Below the pieces are notes generated by a model. The model saw nothing but the letters and a program-made list of their open reading frames with translations, did not search any database and had not been told where the DNA came from. A DNA stretch of 46,596 nucleotides from Bacteroidota bacterium (GTDB taxonomy: Bacteria; Bacteroidota; Bacteroidia; Chitinophagales; Chitinophagaceae), in NCBI GenBank assembly GCA_016868475.1, contig VGGU01000012.1, positions 1 through 46,596 on the forward strand. Reading direction: 5' to 3'. The first letter of the stretch is position 1; the number at the start of each line of letters is the position of its first letter. A program made the position numbers and the translations under genes. This document shows, piece by piece, positions 6,392-14,345 of the stretch.

Positions 6392-9004
6392 ATGACCAAT
6401 CGCATCAAATCAAATAATAGTAACAAGGGAAAAGAAGCGGAGAAAGACCCTTCGCTTCGTGATTTTCGGAAGGAGCCGGAAGCACAATTTGATTTGGCGG
6501 CATTGCTAAAAGACGAACGCACCTGGAAAATTGTTGGTGTGGGTTCAATTATTCTGTCCCTGTTTTTATTTATTTCTTTTGCTTCTTATCTTTTTACCTG
6601 GCAGGAGGATCAGGCCATTGCACAACAGGGTTTGTCCGCTCTATTAGATGAGGATAAGCAGGCGCTAAATTGGTTGGGGCGTTTAGGTGCGGTAGTGGCT
6701 CATTTTTTCTTTTTTAAAGCTTTTGGACTTGCCTCATTCATTGTTTGTACATTCTTTTTTGTTGTGGGCGTTAACCTTTTATTTCGTCAACGTGTATTTT
6801 CTATTTGGCGAAATTTAAAGTACGTAACCATTGGCGTTTCCGTCATGTCGGTTTCCTTGTCCTATGTTTTTCGATCTAGCAGTTTTCCATTTGGCGGTGG
6901 AGTGGGAGAACTTATTAAAGTAGAGATGGAAGGTCTTTTTGGCGTAGTGGGCACAGGAGCTGTTTTGTTCTTAACTGCATTTGCTTACATCATTTGGCAA
7001 TTCAACCCCAATTTTAATTGGCCAGTCAAAAAGCTCAAGCCTATAGAGAATGAAGAGGAGCTTACAAATGAAGAGGAAGTTGCAAATGAAAAGGAAGTTA
7101 CAAATGAAGAACAGACTCAGTTTTTACCATTGTCCGCTGGCCAAACCCTGAATGAGTTGTATGCAGCTGGCGTTCGTCCTAATCAATTAAAAGAGGATAC
7201 TGGTATGCTCATTCCTCCTGCTGAAGAGGAGGCCTCAATTCCGCTCAGCTTAGTTGAGCTCGATGAACCGATCGCTGTTGAGGAATTGCCTGATCATGTT
7301 GCTATTCCACCGGCTATTTCTACCCCTGATAGCGATATATCTGCCGAAACAATCACAACAATGGAGCAGAGCCAAGAGGAGACATTGTCTGAGCCTGAAG
7401 TACTTCCTTCTAATGGGGAAGGAGATCTTGAATTGGAAATAAAAACAGCCCAAGACTCTTCGGCGGAAGCAGCGGAGACTGTTCCTGAAAATCTGCCTCC
7501 CTATGAACCAACACTGGATTTAAGCAAATACAAGTATCCAACCTTACAGTTATTAGAGCAGCATGGTTCTGAAAAAATTGTACATGATCCAAGCGAATTA
7601 GAAAGCAATAAAACGCAGATCATTAACACGCTTCGTAATTACGCTATTGAAATACAAAAAATCAGTGCAACGGTTGGTCCTACGGTAACACTTTATGAAA
7701 TCGTGCCTGCACCGGGAGTCCGTATTTCACGAATTAAAAATTTAGAGGACGATATTGCGCTGAGCTTGGCAGCATTGGGAATTCGTATTATTGCACCTAT
7801 ACCCGGTAAAGGGACTATTGGGATAGAAGTACCCAATCTGAAGAAGACTATTGTGAGTATGCGAACCTTATTGTCTTCAGAAAAATTTCAGCATAATAAT
7901 TACAGCCTTCCGATTGCCATTGGAAAGAAAATTGATAATGAAAACTACATTGTTGACCTGGCTTCTATGCCTCACTTGTTAATGGCAGGAGCTACCGGTC
8001 AAGGTAAATCAGTAGGACTAAATGCCATTCTGGTGTCTTTGTTGTACAAAAAACACCCTTCTCAATTAAAGTTTGTTTTGATCGATCCCAAAAAAGTAGA
8101 GTTGAGTATTTATAGGCATATAGAACGACATTTTTTAGCCAAACTGCCGGGTGAAGAGGATGCGATTATCACAGATACCAAAAAAGTAATTCATACACTC
8201 AATGCGCTTTGTATTGAGATGGATAATCGGTATGATCTCTTAAAAGAGGCTGGGGCTAGAAATATCAAAGAGTATAATGAAAAATTTATCAATCGGAAAC
8301 TAAATCCACAGAAGGGGCATGCTTATCTGCCCTTTATTGTATTGGTGGTGGATGAATTTGCCGATCTGATTATGACCGCTGGCAGGGAAGTAGAAATGCC
8401 TATTGCTCGCTTAGCACAGTTGGCAAGGGCTATTGGTATTCACTTAATCATTGCTACGCAGCGTCCTTCTGTTAATATCATCACCGGTACTATCAAGGCC
8501 AATTTCCCTTCTCGTATTGCCTTTAAGGTTTCATCCAAGATCGATTCGCGTACCATTTTAGATACAGGTGGGTCAGAACAATTGATCGGTAAAGGGGATA
8601 TGTTGATTTCGCACCATGGAGAATTGACCCGCTTACAATGCGCTTTTGTAGATACACTGGAAGTGGAAAAAGTAGTGGACTATATCAAGGAACAACAAGG
8701 GTATCCACAAGCATTTTTATTGCCTGAGTATATTGACGAGAAAGAAGCCGAAGCTCGTGGTGAGCTGGACATGTCTAATAGGGATTCTTTGTTTGAGGAT
8801 GCGGCTAGGTTAATTGTTCAAAACCAGATTGGTTCAACCTCTCTTTTACAGCGTCGAATGAAATTAGGATACAACAGAGCTGGTAGATTGATGGATCAAC
8901 TTGAAATTGCAGGCATTGTGGGGCCCAGCCAGGGTAGTAAGCCCAGAGATGTATTAATTAGGACTGAAGCTGATTTGATGAGACATCTCGAAAACATGGG
9001 TTGA
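6392..9004 (+). CDS. ftsK: DNA translocase FtsK/SpoIIIE
   Basis: An 870-aa membrane-anchored DNA translocase acting at the division septum in chromosome segregation. Four transmembrane segments fall roughly within residues 46-205, followed by an acidic low-complexity linker (about 215-395). The RecA-like motor has Walker A GATGQGKS at 533-540, the Walker B-like LVVDEFADLI, and ATQRPSVNIITG. The C-terminal gamma winged helix (QNQIGSTSLLQRRMKLGYNR) reads DNA orientation sequences. ATG 6392 is chosen over the longer frame from 6281 because that extension overlaps the upstream gene and the promoter lies at 6379. The linker carries an imperfect 18-bp tandem repeat (7049-7120). Confidence 0.95.
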   Translation: MTNRIKSNNSNKGKEAEKDPSLRDFRKEPEAQFDLAALLKDERTWKIVGVGSIILSLFLFISFASYLFTWQEDQAIAQQGLSALLDEDKQALNWLGRLGAVVAHFFFFKAFGLASFIVCTFFFVVGVNLLFRQRVFSIWRNLKYVTIGVSVMSVSLSYVFRSSSFPFGGGVGELIKVEMEGLFGVVGTGAVLFLTAFAYIIWQFNPNFNWPVKKLKPIENEEELTNEEEVANEKEVTNEEQTQFLPLSAGQTLNELYAAGVRPNQLKEDTGMLIPPAEEEASIPLSLVELDEPIAVEELPDHVAIPPAISTPDSDISAETITTMEQSQEETLSEPEVLPSNGEGDLELEIKTAQDSSAEAAETVPENLPPYEPTLDLSKYKYPTLQLLEQHGSEKIVHDPSELESNKTQIINTLRNYAIEIQKISATVGPTVTLYEIVPAPGVRISRIKNLEDDIALSLAALGIRIIAPIPGKGTIGIEVPNLKKTIVSMRTLLSSEKFQHNNYSLPIAIGKKIDNENYIVDLASMPHLLMAGATGQGKSVGLNAILVSLLYKKHPSQLKFVLIDPKKVELSIYRHIERHFLAKLPGEEDAIITDTKKVIHTLNALCIEMDNRYDLLKEAGARNIKEYNEKFINRKLNPQKGHAYLPFIVLVVDEFADLIMTAGREVEMPIARLAQLARAIGIHLIIATQRPSVNIITGTIKANFPSRIAFKVSSKIDSRTILDTGGSEQLIGKGDMLISHHGELTRLQCAFVDTLEVEKVVDYIKEQQGYPQAFLLPEYIDEKEAEARGELDMSNRDSLFEDAARLIVQNQIGSTSLLQRRMKLGYNRAGRLMDQLEIAGIVGPSQGSKPRDVLIRTEADLMRHLENMG
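7049..7120 (+). repeat. four imperfect 18-bp tandem repeats within ftsK
   Basis: Units at 7049-7066, 7067-7084, 7085-7102 and 7103-7120 encode NEEELT, NEEEVA, NEKEVT and NEEQTQ. They are in frame with ftsK and lengthen its acidic linker. The fourth unit is the most diverged. Confidence 0.8.
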
Positions 9005-9011
9005 TTTGGAC

Positions 9012-9019
9012 TATCTTTG
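9012..9019 (+). promoter_or_regulatory. -7 promoter element (TATCTTTG) of the lolA-like gene
   Basis: Exact TAnnTTTG match just after the ftsK stop and 30 nt before the ATG at 9050. Confidence 0.55.
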
Positions 9020-9049
9020 CAAAGCCCAATCCAAGACAGAATCAATCGC

Positions 9050-9712
9050 ATGAAAACACCTCTAGTCTTATCCTTAATGCTCGCCCTAATTGCAGGGGGA
9101 GTAAACGCGCAAACCAAGGCAACTAAAAATGACCTTGAGGCTAAAAAGGTACTTGATGCGGTTAGCAATCGGTTTAAGTCCTTCACTACCGTAAAAGCCA
9201 GTTTTACCTATAAGGTTGAAAATGCCGCTGGAAAAGTGCTGTCTACTAAGTCTGGCACCATTCTCATGAAGGGGACTCGTTATAAACTAAGCTTTGGCGG
9301 TCAAGAGATTTTTTGCAATGGGAGTACGGTATGGAATTATGACAAAGCGGCAAATGAAGTAACCATTAATACACTTGGGGCCTCCGCAGGTATGATCACA
9401 CCGCAAAAACTTTTCTCCAATTTTTACGACAAAGATTTTTTCTATCAACTTGTTGGAGAGAAAAAAGTGGGAACGCGTTTGGTGCAAGAGATCCAATTAA
9501 CACCGGTAGATAAAAGCAAAAATTTTCACACGGTTTATTTGCTCATCGACAAGAATGCCAAAACAATGTATGCTACCAAGGTAATGGAGAATGCGGGTAA
9601 TCGGTACTCCTACACTGTCAATACACTCAAAACTAATCTACCAGCTTCTGATGCTCTTTTTGTATTTGACAAGGCTAAATTCCCTGGTGTAACCATTGAG
9701 GATCTTCGTTAG
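9050..9712 (+). CDS. lolA: LolA-like outer-membrane lipoprotein carrier protein
   Basis: A 220-aa periplasmic protein with signal peptide MKTPLVLSLMLALIAGGVNA, cleaved before QTKA. The mature sequence fits the LolA fold: a helix with VSNRFKSFTTVKASF, then strands GTILMKGTRYKLSFGGQEI and GSTVWNYDKAANEVTI. LolA carries lipoproteins from the inner to the outer membrane. The ATG at 9050 is chosen because the upstream TTG frame would put 11 residues before the signal peptide and overlaps the promoter. Its 3' end overlaps the facing kdsA gene by 38 bp. Confidence 0.87.
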   Translation: MKTPLVLSLMLALIAGGVNAQTKATKNDLEAKKVLDAVSNRFKSFTTVKASFTYKVENAAGKVLSTKSGTILMKGTRYKLSFGGQEIFCNGSTVWNYDKAANEVTINTLGASAGMITPQKLFSNFYDKDFFYQLVGEKKVGTRLVQEIQLTPVDKSKNFHTVYLLIDKNAKTMYATKVMENAGNRYSYTVNTLKTNLPASDALFVFDKAKFPGVTIEDLR

Positions 9713-10532
9713 AGCTAACAGCTTTTCTAATTTTAATCAGTTCCTTCAACAGGTTTTCAAGTTGATGCAGCGGTAACATGTTGGCGCCATCACTTTTTGC
9801 GAGGGATGGATTTGGATGTGTTTCAATAAATAATCCGTCAGCTCCGGTAGCAATGGCTGCTTTTGCCAAAGTGCCAATGAGTTCTGGGTTACCGCCTGTG
9901 ATTCCGGTAGCTTGGTTAGGCTGCTGCAAAGCATGGGTAACGTCCATCACTACAGGAACCCCAATTGCTTTCATCCAGGGAATATTTCTAAAGTCTACCA
10001 CCAGGTCTTGGTAACCAAAAGTAGTTCCTCTTTCGGTCAGCAATATTTTTTCATTTCCAGCTGTTTTTATTTTTTCTACAGCAAACTGCATTGCTGGGCC
10101 GCTGAGAAACTGTCCTTTTTTAATATTGACCACCTTGCCTGTTTCAGCTGCAGCCAACAAAAGATCGGTTTGTCTGCATAGAAATGCAGGAATCTGCAAA
10201 ATATCTACATAGGGAGCAGCCAACTTGGCCTCTTCTGCAGTATGAATATCAGTTACTACAGGTATGTTGTAAGTGGTTCTTACATTTTGTAAGATTTCAA
10301 GAGCTTGTTGATCTCCAATGCCTGTAAATGAGGAGGAACTGGTTCTGTTGGCTTTCCGATAAGAGGCTTTGAAAACAAAGGGAATTTGTAAGCCTTTGCA
10401 ACAAGCACTGATTGTAGAGGCTATTTCCATCGCCCCTTTTTCTGATTCAACCACGCATGGCCCGGCAAGTAGGAAAAAGGAACGCGGATCGTAGGATTGC
10501 CCTTGAAAAAGGGTTTTAAGAAAGGATTTCAT
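9675..10532 (-). CDS. kdsA: 3-deoxy-8-phosphooctulonate synthase (metal-dependent type)
   Basis: A 285-aa enzyme condensing phosphoenolpyruvate with arabinose 5-phosphate to give KDO-8-phosphate for the LPS inner core. Motifs include LLAGPCVVES, FKASYRKANRTSSSSF, IPAFLCRQTDLL and DVTHALQQPN. The four metal ligands of the metal-dependent class appear as C26, H200, E237 and D248. E. coli KdsA, a metal-independent enzyme, has Asn in place of the Cys. The start is ATG 10532, 4 nt after its -7 element. The C-terminal tail overlaps lolA on the opposite strand. Confidence 0.94.
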   Translation of the reverse strand: MKSFLKTLFQGQSYDPRSFFLLAGPCVVESEKGAMEIASTISACCKGLQIPFVFKASYRKANRTSSSSFTGIGDQQALEILQNVRTTYNIPVVTDIHTAEEAKLAAPYVDILQIPAFLCRQTDLLLAAAETGKVVNIKKGQFLSGPAMQFAVEKIKTAGNEKILLTERGTTFGYQDLVVDFRNIPWMKAIGVPVVMDVTHALQQPNQATGITGGNPELIGTLAKAAIATGADGLFIETHPNPSLAKSDGANMLPLHQLENLLKELIKIRKAVSSNEDPQWLHQGI

Positions 10533-10536
10533 CTTG

Positions 10537-10544
10537 CAAAAGTA
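10537..10544 (-). promoter_or_regulatory. -7 promoter element (TACTTTTG) of kdsA
   Basis: Exact TAnnTTTG match on the minus strand ending 4 nt before the kdsA ATG, implying a leaderless or near-leaderless message. Confidence 0.6.
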
Positions 10545-10548
10545 ATGC

Positions 10549-10556
10549 TAAGTTTG
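10549..10556 (+). promoter_or_regulatory. -7 promoter element (TAAGTTTG) of the threonine dehydrogenase
   Basis: Exact TAnnTTTG match 16 nt before the ATG at 10573, with TTTC at 10527-10530, 18 nt upstream. It is only 4 bp from the divergent kdsA element, so the two promoters share one short region. Confidence 0.55.
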
Positions 10557-10572
10557 TCTGTAAATCCTTGCC

Positions 10573-11517
10573 ATGCGAAAAGAGAAAATTTTGGTTATTG
10601 GCGCCTCCGGCCAAATAGGAGTGGAGCTAACCTTGGCCCTTCGGAAAATATACGGCCAATATCAAGTGATAGCTGCAGACTTGCGTGAACAAAATCAGCT
10701 TTTAGAAGGAACGGGCCCCTATGTTTCCTTAGACGTGATGAATAAAGAGATGTTGCATGTTCAAATTATTCGCCAAAATATCACGCAAGTCTATTTATTG
10801 GCGGCTATCTTATCTGCAACAGGCGAAAAAAACCCTGCGCTGGCATGGAATCTCAACATGCAGGGGTTATTAAATGTGCTGGACATTGCCAGGGAGGAAA
10901 AATTAAGTAAAGTTTTTTGGCCTTCTTCTATTGCTGTTTTTGGACCAAGTTCACCAAGGGTAAATTGTCCTCAGCAAACTGTCATAGAACCTACCACAGT
11001 GTATGGTATCAGCAAATATGCCGGGGAGTTTTGGTGCAATTATTTTTGGAATAGATTTGGGGTAGATGTGCGAAGTATTCGCTATCCAGGCTTGATTTCC
11101 TATAAATCTGAACCAGGCGGAGGAACCACCGACTATGCGGTAGAAATCTATCTTGAAGCTTTGCGGGAAAAAAAATACACCTGTTTTTTAAAGGAAGATA
11201 CTTACTTGCCTATGATGTATATGCCTGATGCGATTCGGGCAACTCTTGAATTAATGGAAGCGCCGGTTTCAGCAATTAAATTTCGTACTTCCTATAATGT
11301 GTCCGCTATGAGTTTTTCACCTAGAGAAATCTGCCATTCAATTCAAGAACATATCCCTGCATTTGAGATGAACGTTGTTCCTGATTATAGGCAACAAATT
11401 GCAGATAGTTGGCCGCAGAGTATTGACGATTCACCCGCCCGTGCAGATTGGGGGTGGAAGGAGGAATATAATTTAGCGGCTATGACAAAAGATATGTTAG
11501 CAAATCTATCCCGCTGA
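10573..11517 (+). CDS. short-chain-type L-threonine 3-dehydrogenase / NAD-dependent epimerase family
   Basis: A 314-aa extended short-chain dehydrogenase with NAD-binding GASGQIG near the N-terminus and catalytic YGISK (Tyr-x-x-x-Lys). The segment YPGLISYKSEPGGGTTDYAV, followed by EIYLEAL, is characteristic of the SDR-type L-threonine 3-dehydrogenase known from bacteria and animals. That enzyme converts threonine to 2-amino-3-oxobutyrate. No kbl (glycine C-acetyltransferase) gene is adjacent. It is followed after 4 nt by the large envelope-protein gene. A generic sugar epimerase is the less likely alternative. Confidence 0.85.
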   Translation: MRKEKILVIGASGQIGVELTLALRKIYGQYQVIAADLREQNQLLEGTGPYVSLDVMNKEMLHVQIIRQNITQVYLLAAILSATGEKNPALAWNLNMQGLLNVLDIAREEKLSKVFWPSSIAVFGPSSPRVNCPQQTVIEPTTVYGISKYAGEFWCNYFWNRFGVDVRSIRYPGLISYKSEPGGGTTDYAVEIYLEALREKKYTCFLKEDTYLPMMYMPDAIRATLELMEAPVSAIKFRTSYNVSAMSFSPREICHSIQEHIPAFEMNVVPDYRQQIADSWPQSIDDSPARADWGWKEEYNLAAMTKDMLANLSR

Positions 11518-11521
11518 ATTT

Positions 11522-14314
11522 ATGATAAGATTCTTGTTGTTTTTTTTTCTTCAAACCCTGTCGCTGACTATTTTTTCTCAGCAATTCGGGGGGCATCGCA
11601 GTAAGCAGCGTTGGCTACAGATCAAAACGGATACGGTTCAATTAATTTTTTCGCCAGGTTTAGACAGTCAAGCTCAACGAGCCGCAAAACTGATTCATTT
11701 AATAGCGCGAGAGCGTCCAAACGCTTTAGGAGTTGGTGTTAAGCCTATTCCCATAATACTTCAACATCGTACTGTTATCTCAAACGGGTATGTGCAAGTG
11801 GGCCCTTCCCGAAGCGAATGGTACTTGCAACCCGATTTGGATAATTTTTCTAGTGGAGCCATCGGATGGTCGGATCAGTTAGCGCTGCACGAGTATAGGC
11901 ATGTAGAGCAATTTGAGAACATGAAGCAGGGACTTAGCAAGTTTGTGCTTCGGTTTTTTGGCGAACAAGCATTTGATATGGCTATCAATGCAGCTGTGCC
12001 AAATTGGTTTTTTGAAGGAGATGCTGTTTGGCAGGAATCGGCATTGAGTAAGCAGGGAAGGGGAAAGCTACCCCGTTTCATGAATAGTTTCCCAATCCTT
12101 TGGACTGCCGATAAAAATTATTCCTGGATGAAGATCCGAAATGGATCATATAAAGATTGGGTCCCCAATCATTATGAATTGGGTTATTTATTGGTGAACT
12201 ATGGCTACCAGCAATTTGGTGATCAATTTTGGGAGAAAGTGGTAAGACATGCCGTTTCTTACAACACGTTGATATATCCATTTCAAGGGGCAATAAAAAA
12301 ACATTCAGGGCTAACTTATCGGGCATTTATCAAAGGAGCACTTCAATCCTATCAAAAGCCAATATCCGCAGAAGCTGTCGCAACGGGTGAATCGTTATTT
12401 CAGACCAATAGGCGTTTTGTTGATCATCGTCAATTCCCTTACGTAATTGAACAGGATTCGTTAGTGTATATCCGTTCAACAAATCGCCATCGTCCTGGGT
12501 TTTATTTATTTGATGGAGAAAAAGAGCATCGATTGCGAACGCAGGATATTGCACTGGAACCACAATTTAGTTACCGTAATGGCAAAATAGTTTATGCTGC
12601 TTTTGAGAGAGACCCGCGCAGAGGTTGGATCACATACAGTGCTTTACGATTATTTGACCTGCGCGCCAACACACAGATTAATCTCACACATCATACTCGT
12701 TATTTTTCTCCAGATATTTCTGAAGGAGGAGAAGTGGTGGCCGTGCAGGTAAAGGAAGATGGTACTACTTCATTAGATTGGCTTGAGATTCCTAATGGAA
12801 AGTTACTTCGCACCTATAGATCCTCTGCCGGTTATTTTCTTACCGACCCGAAATTCATTGGTAAGGACAGTGTTATTACTATGGCTCGTCAAACTGATGG
12901 CACTATGGCATTGTTACTGATAACAAAAGACAAGGAAGAAGTGCTTACTCCTTTTTTACCATTTAGTATTGGGTTTCCTCAACACTATCAGGGCTCAATT
13001 TATTTTTCAGGAGGATTTGCGGCAAATGATAACCTATATCGATTTGATCTTTCTACAAAAAAACTTTTTTGCATCGTTGATAAAGGACTGGGCAAATATC
13101 AAGTACAGGTAGCCGGTAATCGTATTTATTGGTCAGAGCAGCAAGCGGAAGGATATCAGTTAAGATCAATACTGATCGACTCAGTGCAGCCAGTGGAAAT
13201 CGATCTTTCTTTAGCAGGTGCCTCAGTTGCCAACAAAGTGGCCTATCAACAAGCAACGGAAAAATGGACAAACTTTTCTAAAAAGTCAGGGATGTATCCC
13301 GTACAGCCTTATCCAAAGTCAACAGCACTGATCAATTTTCATAGTTGGCGTCCAGCTTATGAGGATCCATTATTCTCCATGACACTTTATGGAGAAAATG
13401 CATTGAATACTTTACAAACTGAAATTCGTTATCAATACAATGAATCGGAACAGACACATGGTTTGGGTGCTTCTACCAGTTATGGCAATTGGTTTTTAAT
13501 TGCCAACGGAGGGGTTGATTATACTTTTGGAAGACAGTTTGCTAATAGGGGCGTAACAAGAACCTGGGATCAGTTAGATGCACAATTAGGATGGGTGTTG
13601 CCACTCACCGACGCAAGAGGTCGATATTTTCGGCAGTTGAATCTTTCCAGTCATTATGTTTTAAGGGCTGACTTTTTTAAGGGCTTTGATAGAGATACAT
13701 TTGGTGTTGGTTCAATCCAGCATTTTGTTCACAGACTCAATGGTTCATTTCAAACTACCACAGCTCTCCAACACGTTTTTCCGAGACTTGGCTTAACCTA
13801 TGCCACAGCATTTAGGCACAGTATTTCTGCCAACCCAGGGTTTCAGTTCAATGGGCAGGTAAAAATTTATTTACCTGGGCTGTTGCATCATCATCATTTT
13901 GTAGCGGGCTTGTACTGGCAAGAAAGAGATACGATGGCAAGATTAACCTATGGAAATCGTTTTCCTTACAGTCGCGGATATCTGGGAAGATATTTTTCAA
14001 GAATGTGGCGAACCAGTGTAGATTATCATTTCCCGATTTGGCACCCTGATTGGGGCTTTGCAAATCTGGCCTATCTGTCAAGAATCCGTGCTGCCTTATT
14101 CTATGATTATACCCGAGTGTATTCCGTCAATAAGCGTGTTCATGTTCCTCAACGAAGCACAGGGGCGGAAATTTACTTTGACACCAAGTGGTGGAATCAA
14201 CATCCCGTTAATTTTGGCTTTCGGGTATCAAAAGTTATGGACCCGGATCAGTATGATAGATTCAAGGGCTGGTTCATGGAATTTATTTGGCCCGTAAGTT
14301 TAATAAGTCGATGA
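11522..14314 (+). CDS. large envelope protein: HExxH peptidase-like domain, propeller-like repeats, C-terminal beta-barrel
   Basis: A 930-aa protein with an N-terminal signal peptide (MIRFLLFFFLQTLSLTIFSQ). The N-terminal third contains H123-E-Y-R-H127 and, 38 residues later, E165 in WFFEGDAVW, the arrangement of gluzincin (MA clan) zinc peptidases. The middle (roughly 290-580) has repeating blocks such as EPQFSYRNGKIVYAAF and FSPDISEGGEVVAVQV, resembling a TolB/DPP-IV-like beta-propeller. The last third (roughly 610-930) is rich in alternating aromatic strands and looks like an outer-membrane barrel. It sits 4 nt after the dehydrogenase gene. The domain borders are estimates and the substrate is unknown. 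Confidence 0.7.
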   Translation: MIRFLLFFFLQTLSLTIFSQQFGGHRSKQRWLQIKTDTVQLIFSPGLDSQAQRAAKLIHLIARERPNALGVGVKPIPIILQHRTVISNGYVQVGPSRSEWYLQPDLDNFSSGAIGWSDQLALHEYRHVEQFENMKQGLSKFVLRFFGEQAFDMAINAAVPNWFFEGDAVWQESALSKQGRGKLPRFMNSFPILWTADKNYSWMKIRNGSYKDWVPNHYELGYLLVNYGYQQFGDQFWEKVVRHAVSYNTLIYPFQGAIKKHSGLTYRAFIKGALQSYQKPISAEAVATGESLFQTNRRFVDHRQFPYVIEQDSLVYIRSTNRHRPGFYLFDGEKEHRLRTQDIALEPQFSYRNGKIVYAAFERDPRRGWITYSALRLFDLRANTQINLTHHTRYFSPDISEGGEVVAVQVKEDGTTSLDWLEIPNGKLLRTYRSSAGYFLTDPKFIGKDSVITMARQTDGTMALLLITKDKEEVLTPFLPFSIGFPQHYQGSIYFSGGFAANDNLYRFDLSTKKLFCIVDKGLGKYQVQVAGNRIYWSEQQAEGYQLRSILIDSVQPVEIDLSLAGASVANKVAYQQATEKWTNFSKKSGMYPVQPYPKSTALINFHSWRPAYEDPLFSMTLYGENALNTLQTEIRYQYNESEQTHGLGASTSYGNWFLIANGGVDYTFGRQFANRGVTRTWDQLDAQLGWVLPLTDARGRYFRQLNLSSHYVLRADFFKGFDRDTFGVGSIQHFVHRLNGSFQTTTALQHVFPRLGLTYATAFRHSISANPGFQFNGQVKIYLPGLLHHHHFVAGLYWQERDTMARLTYGNRFPYSRGYLGRYFSRMWRTSVDYHFPIWHPDWGFANLAYLSRIRAALFYDYTRVYSVNKRVHVPQRSTGAEIYFDTKWWNQHPVNFGFRVSKVMDPDQYDRFKGWFMEFIWPVSLISR

Positions 14315-14345
14315 GTATTAAGAGTGCAATGCACATCTTGCGCAA

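Noticed and set aside
14315-14345. GTGC-AAT-GCAC inverted repeat between the convergent envelope-protein and valS genes
   Set aside because: A 4-bp stem without a T-run is too weak to call a terminator.
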